Shown here piece after piece: positions 61,467 through 64,000 of a stretch of DNA of 64,000 nucleotides. The position numbers and the translations under genes were made by a program. The notes under the pieces are model-generated. The model worked only from the letters and a program-made list of their open reading frames with translations. It was not told the DNA's origin and did not search any database. Origin of the DNA: Parasaccharibacter apium (GTDB lineage Bacteria; Pseudomonadota; Alphaproteobacteria; Acetobacterales; Acetobacteraceae); contig NZ_MEJG01000001.1 of the NCBI RefSeq assembly GCF_002592045.1, forward strand, positions 186,001 through 250,000, given 5' to 3'. How positions within the stretch are numbered: position 1 is the first letter of the stretch; each line of letters starts with the position of its first letter.

Positions 61467-62858
61467 TTACGCCTGCCCTTGGCGATAGAGCAGCATATAG
61501 AGGCGTAACCCTAATGCCACAGCAGTAACCCCTAGCCCTGCTGCAAGGCCAATCCACAAACCTTTAACACCATAACCCTGACAAAAAGCCAGCCAATACC
61601 CCAAACCAATGCCGACCAAGCCATAAGTTACAATGCTAATGACCATGGGTACCACCGTATCACCACAGCCACGCAAGGCACCGTTACACACTGCTTGTAT
61701 CCCATCTACAATCTGGAAAATCCCCGCTATTTTTAAAAGCAGAACCGTTGTTGCAAACGTCTCAGCATCGGGCGGCGTCCCCGTATAATAAAGCCGTGCA
61801 ATCCAATCCGGGCTAAGCATCAATACAAGCCCTGTCAGAATCGTCCACAACAATACAAGCAGCAACGCCCCGCTAGAGGCCCGGCAGGCTTCTAATGGTC
61901 GTTTTGCCCCACGCCAATAAGCCACCCGCACATTCGCCGCTTGCCCAATGGCTAAACACACCATGAAAAAGAGGGAAATCGTGTTCAATGCCACTTGGTG
62001 CGCTGCCAGACTATGCGTCCCTAACCGCCCTGCATTTAATGTAGTGATTTGAAAGAGCAAAAGCTCTGCCGTGGCGGTCACCATCATCGGCAAACCAAGG
62101 TGCAAAAGCTCCTTAATAAGCGACAGACGCACCTTCATAGGCTTCAATAACGCCCGTAAATTGGCTTTACGCAGGCATAGCCCCAACAAAACAAGGCTCG
62201 CCCCCCACCCTGTGAGCATGGTGGCATGGGCCGAGCCGAACAGCCCATAAGCCGGTAAACCAAACCAACCATGAATTAGAGCCGCATTCAGCACCCCATT
62301 ACACACGGCCATAATCGGCATTGTCCATAATAAGAGCGATTCTGCCCCCAAGGACGGCAAGGCCACGCGGCATAACCCTAACAGAACGAGATTCGGCAAT
62401 AGGGCATAGAGCAATACATCAATAAACCGCCCCCCTTGCGTGACGACAAGGTCGGGCTCTCCCATCCATGTGAAAATCGGGCTGGAGCATAATAAAATCA
62501 ACAAACACGGTATAAAGGCCAGCAAGGCGACCATAACCCCAGCACTGATGATGCTGCGTTTATCATGCCCTCCATGATGGCCATGCTCCACCCCACCACG
62601 CGCATGGGAGAGCAGCACGCCGACTCCACCCAACACCGCTTGGAAGGAAATCATGGTCGTAAAAAAGAAATTGTTGGAAATCCCACCAATGGCAACCGCA
62701 TCGACCCCTAAACTCCCGAGAAGGATCGTATCAGTCACCCCCATGGCCATCTCTGCCAACTGAGCGAGGGCAAGAGGCAAACTAACCTGAATGAGAGTGC
62801 GGATATGCGCGGACATCCCTACTCTAGGGTGTTTTATGTGGATTTTTGATGCAGACAT
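61467..62858 (-). CDS. MATE family efflux transporter (NorM-like)
   Basis: A 463-residue transporter with 12 membrane segments. The start of the fold is LIQVSLPLALAQLAEMAMGV and TDTILLGSLGVDAVAIGGIS, the NorM signature. The repeat in the second half starts MVTATAELLLFQITTLNAGR, with LGTHSLAAHQVALNTISLFF. It exports cationic drugs using Na+ or H+. The long extra hydrophilic insertion after the second segment (GGVEHGHHGGHD) is His-rich. It is divergent from cysS, and not part of the FUSC operon on present evidence. Confidence 0.93.
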   Translation of the reverse strand: MSASKIHIKHPRVGMSAHIRTLIQVSLPLALAQLAEMAMGVTDTILLGSLGVDAVAIGGISNNFFFTTMISFQAVLGGVGVLLSHARGGVEHGHHGGHDKRSIISAGVMVALLAFIPCLLILLCSSPIFTWMGEPDLVVTQGGRFIDVLLYALLPNLVLLGLCRVALPSLGAESLLLWTMPIMAVCNGVLNAALIHGWFGLPAYGLFGSAHATMLTGWGASLVLLGLCLRKANLRALLKPMKVRLSLIKELLHLGLPMMVTATAELLLFQITTLNAGRLGTHSLAAHQVALNTISLFFMVCLAIGQAANVRVAYWRGAKRPLEACRASSGALLLVLLWTILTGLVLMLSPDWIARLYYTGTPPDAETFATTVLLLKIAGIFQIVDGIQAVCNGALRGCGDTVVPMVISIVTYGLVGIGLGYWLAFCQGYGVKGLWIGLAAGLGVTAVALGLRLYMLLYRQGQA

Positions 62859-62951
62859 ACCATTCTCTTAACGCATATAACCCAAGACGCAACTGTGAAA
62901 GTCGTAATTCCCCTGTTGCACCAGACGCATCTCTGTCGCATTGAACAGATT

Positions 62952-64000
62952 ATGACTACGAAGCAGAGCCACATCACCGTGCCCCCCGCCTTGTTCAGCC
63001 TAAAGCTGCATGACAGCCACCGCCGTGAGACTGTCCCCTTTATCCCCGAAGACCCGGCGCATATCCGCCTCTATTTTTGTGGGCCAACGGTTTATGACCG
63101 CGTCCATCTGGGCAATCTGCGCTCTATGCTTAGTGCAGATATTATGGTGCGCCTGCTTCATGCTCTTTATGAGCGCGTCACTTACGTCCGCAACATTACT
63201 GATATTGATGATAAAATCATTCAACGTGCCACGGAGAATGGGGAGGACATCACCCACCTTACCGAACGCACAACAAAGGACTTCCACCAAGACCTTACTG
63301 CACTAAATATCCTACCCCCCACTATTGAGCCGCGTGCTACGCATCATATCCCTGACATGCTGGCGATGATTGAGCGTCTCATCACCCAAGGCCACGCTTA
63401 TGAAGCTGACGGGCATGTGTTGTTTGATGTTACCTCCTTCCCCAGTTACGGCGCGCTCTCTGGTCGGTCGCTAGAGGATATGCAGGCCGGAGCGCGTGTG
63501 GAGGTTGCCGATTATAAACGCCATCCCGGTGATTTTGTCCTCTGGAAGCCTTCCAACGCAACAGAACCCGGCTGGGATAGCCCCTATGGGCGCGGGCGGC
63601 CTGGTTGGCATATTGAATGTTCCGCCATGGCAGAACGCTATCTAGGGGAGAGTTTTGATATTCATGGCGGGGGCAATGACCTCCTATTCCCTCATCATGA
63701 AAATGAGCGTGCCCAATCGCTTTGCTGCCATCCTCATAGCCATTTCGCCCGCCATTGGCTCCATACGGGGATGCTGCTCTCTGGTGGGGAGAAGATGTCC
63801 AAATCGCTGGGCAATTTCCATACAATCCATGAGGTGTTAGAGCGCGCACCCGCAGAGGCCCTCCGCCTGCTTTTCCTTGGGGCGCATTATCGCTCTACTC
63901 TGGACTTCACCTGGGAGAAGCTGGAGGAAGCACGCCATATTATGGACCGCTTCTACCGTGCTTTGGAGAAAACCCCCGCCACGAAAGACGATTCACGCCC
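62952..64000 (+). CDS. cysS: Cysteine--tRNA ligase, N-terminal part (cut by the window edge)
   Basis: About 349 residues of a class I synthetase, continuing past the window. The start IPEDPAHIRLYFCGPTVYDR carries the zinc-ligand Cys, and the HIGH motif is HLGN. The zinc ligands Cys (HIECSAM) and His/Glu (FPHHENERAQS) and the KMSKS loop (SGGEKMSKSLGNF) are intact. The frame opens with an ATG at 62952 without a good Shine-Dalgarno; a GTG at 62979 is possible. The gene is divergent from the MATE gene. Confidence 0.95.
   Translation, partial: MTTKQSHITVPPALFSLKLHDSHRRETVPFIPEDPAHIRLYFCGPTVYDRVHLGNLRSMLSADIMVRLLHALYERVTYVRNITDIDDKIIQRATENGEDITHLTERTTKDFHQDLTALNILPPTIEPRATHHIPDMLAMIERLITQGHAYEADGHVLFDVTSFPSYGALSGRSLEDMQAGARVEVADYKRHPGDFVLWKPSNATEPGWDSPYGRGRPGWHIECSAMAERYLGESFDIHGGGNDLLFPHHENERAQSLCCHPHSHFARHWLHTGMLLSGGEKMSKSLGNFHTIHEVLERAPAEALRLLFLGAHYRSTLDFTWEKLEEARHIMDRFYRALEKTPATKDDSR

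Noticed and set aside
1-64000. CRISPR array, tRNA, rRNA, insertion sequence or prophage
   Set aside because: No regularly spaced repeats, tRNA T-loop signatures, transposase or phage genes were seen in either strand; the only integrase-like gene is a chromosomal Xer recombinase.

Overview
The window reads as a contiguous piece of an alphaproteobacterial chromosome, most likely from the Acetobacteraceae (acetic acid bacteria and relatives). The evidence is a fused shikimate kinase/3-dehydroquinate synthase, a DUF815 ATPase, the alphaproteobacterial rpoZ-spoT pairing, and the gene orders lptC-lptA-lptB and rpmH-rnpA-yidD-yidC-engB-argB-dapD-dapE. Genus is not established. Base composition looks moderately GC-rich, but it was not counted. 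Nearly every gene is core housekeeping. No prophage, transposon, CRISPR array, tRNA or rRNA was recognised.

Layout. (1) Bases 1-2846, plus strand: end of kdsD and the lptC-lptA-lptB lipopolysaccharide transport operon. (2) 2855-3724, minus: a DUF1150 gene and a small heat-shock protein with a candidate RNA thermometer. (3) 3791-8740, plus: def-fmt-truA, then hldE and an AGE-family sugar isomerase. (4) 8737-15174, minus: rpmH-rnpA-yidD-yidC-engB-argB-dapD-dapE. (5) 15214-27916, minus: pyrH-frr-uppS-cdsA-dxr-rseP-bamA-skp-lpxD-fabZ-lpxA-lpxI-gloA, the classic envelope cluster. (6) 28011-33811, minus: rpoZ-spoT-acpS-lepB-rnc-era. (7) 34187-44205, mixed: NYN-domain protein, sodB, yajC, a frameshifted DUF815 ATPase, a TonB-dependent receptor, mutT, an SMP-30 lactonase, a CinA-like protein, accA, a Xer recombinase and a small membrane protein. 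(8) 44358-54703: aroKB, an OmpA-like porin, a GtrA protein, alaS, beta-carbonic anhydrase, a secreted endonuclease/phosphatase-fold protein, prfC and rpsD. (9) 55067-62858: an MFS exporter, then on the minus strand a four-part efflux operon (DUF1656, HlyD, FUSC, TolC) and a MATE exporter. (10) 62952 to the end: the start of cysS.

Functional theme. Many genes serve the outer membrane: KdsD and HldE make core sugars, LpxA, LpxD, FabZ and LpxI make lipid A, LptA, LptB and LptC move LPS, and BamA, Skp, RseP, YidC, YidD, YajC and LepB assemble and process envelope proteins. DapD, DapE, UppS and Dxr feed peptidoglycan and isoprenoid carriers.

Most notable observations: a FUSC transporter gene split at an in-frame T_TTT_TTA heptamer, where a -1 slip would restore one protein; an NYN-domain protein with Asn at two positions where the family normally has acidic residues; a ROSE-like thermometer before the hsp20 gene; a DUF815 ATPase with an apparent one-base frameshift; and a terminator-like hairpin inside the start of a secreted nuclease-fold gene. 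Start sites were reassigned wherever a better Shine-Dalgarno sequence or a family-typical N-terminus was visible. Family consensus statements are from memory, and no database search was run.
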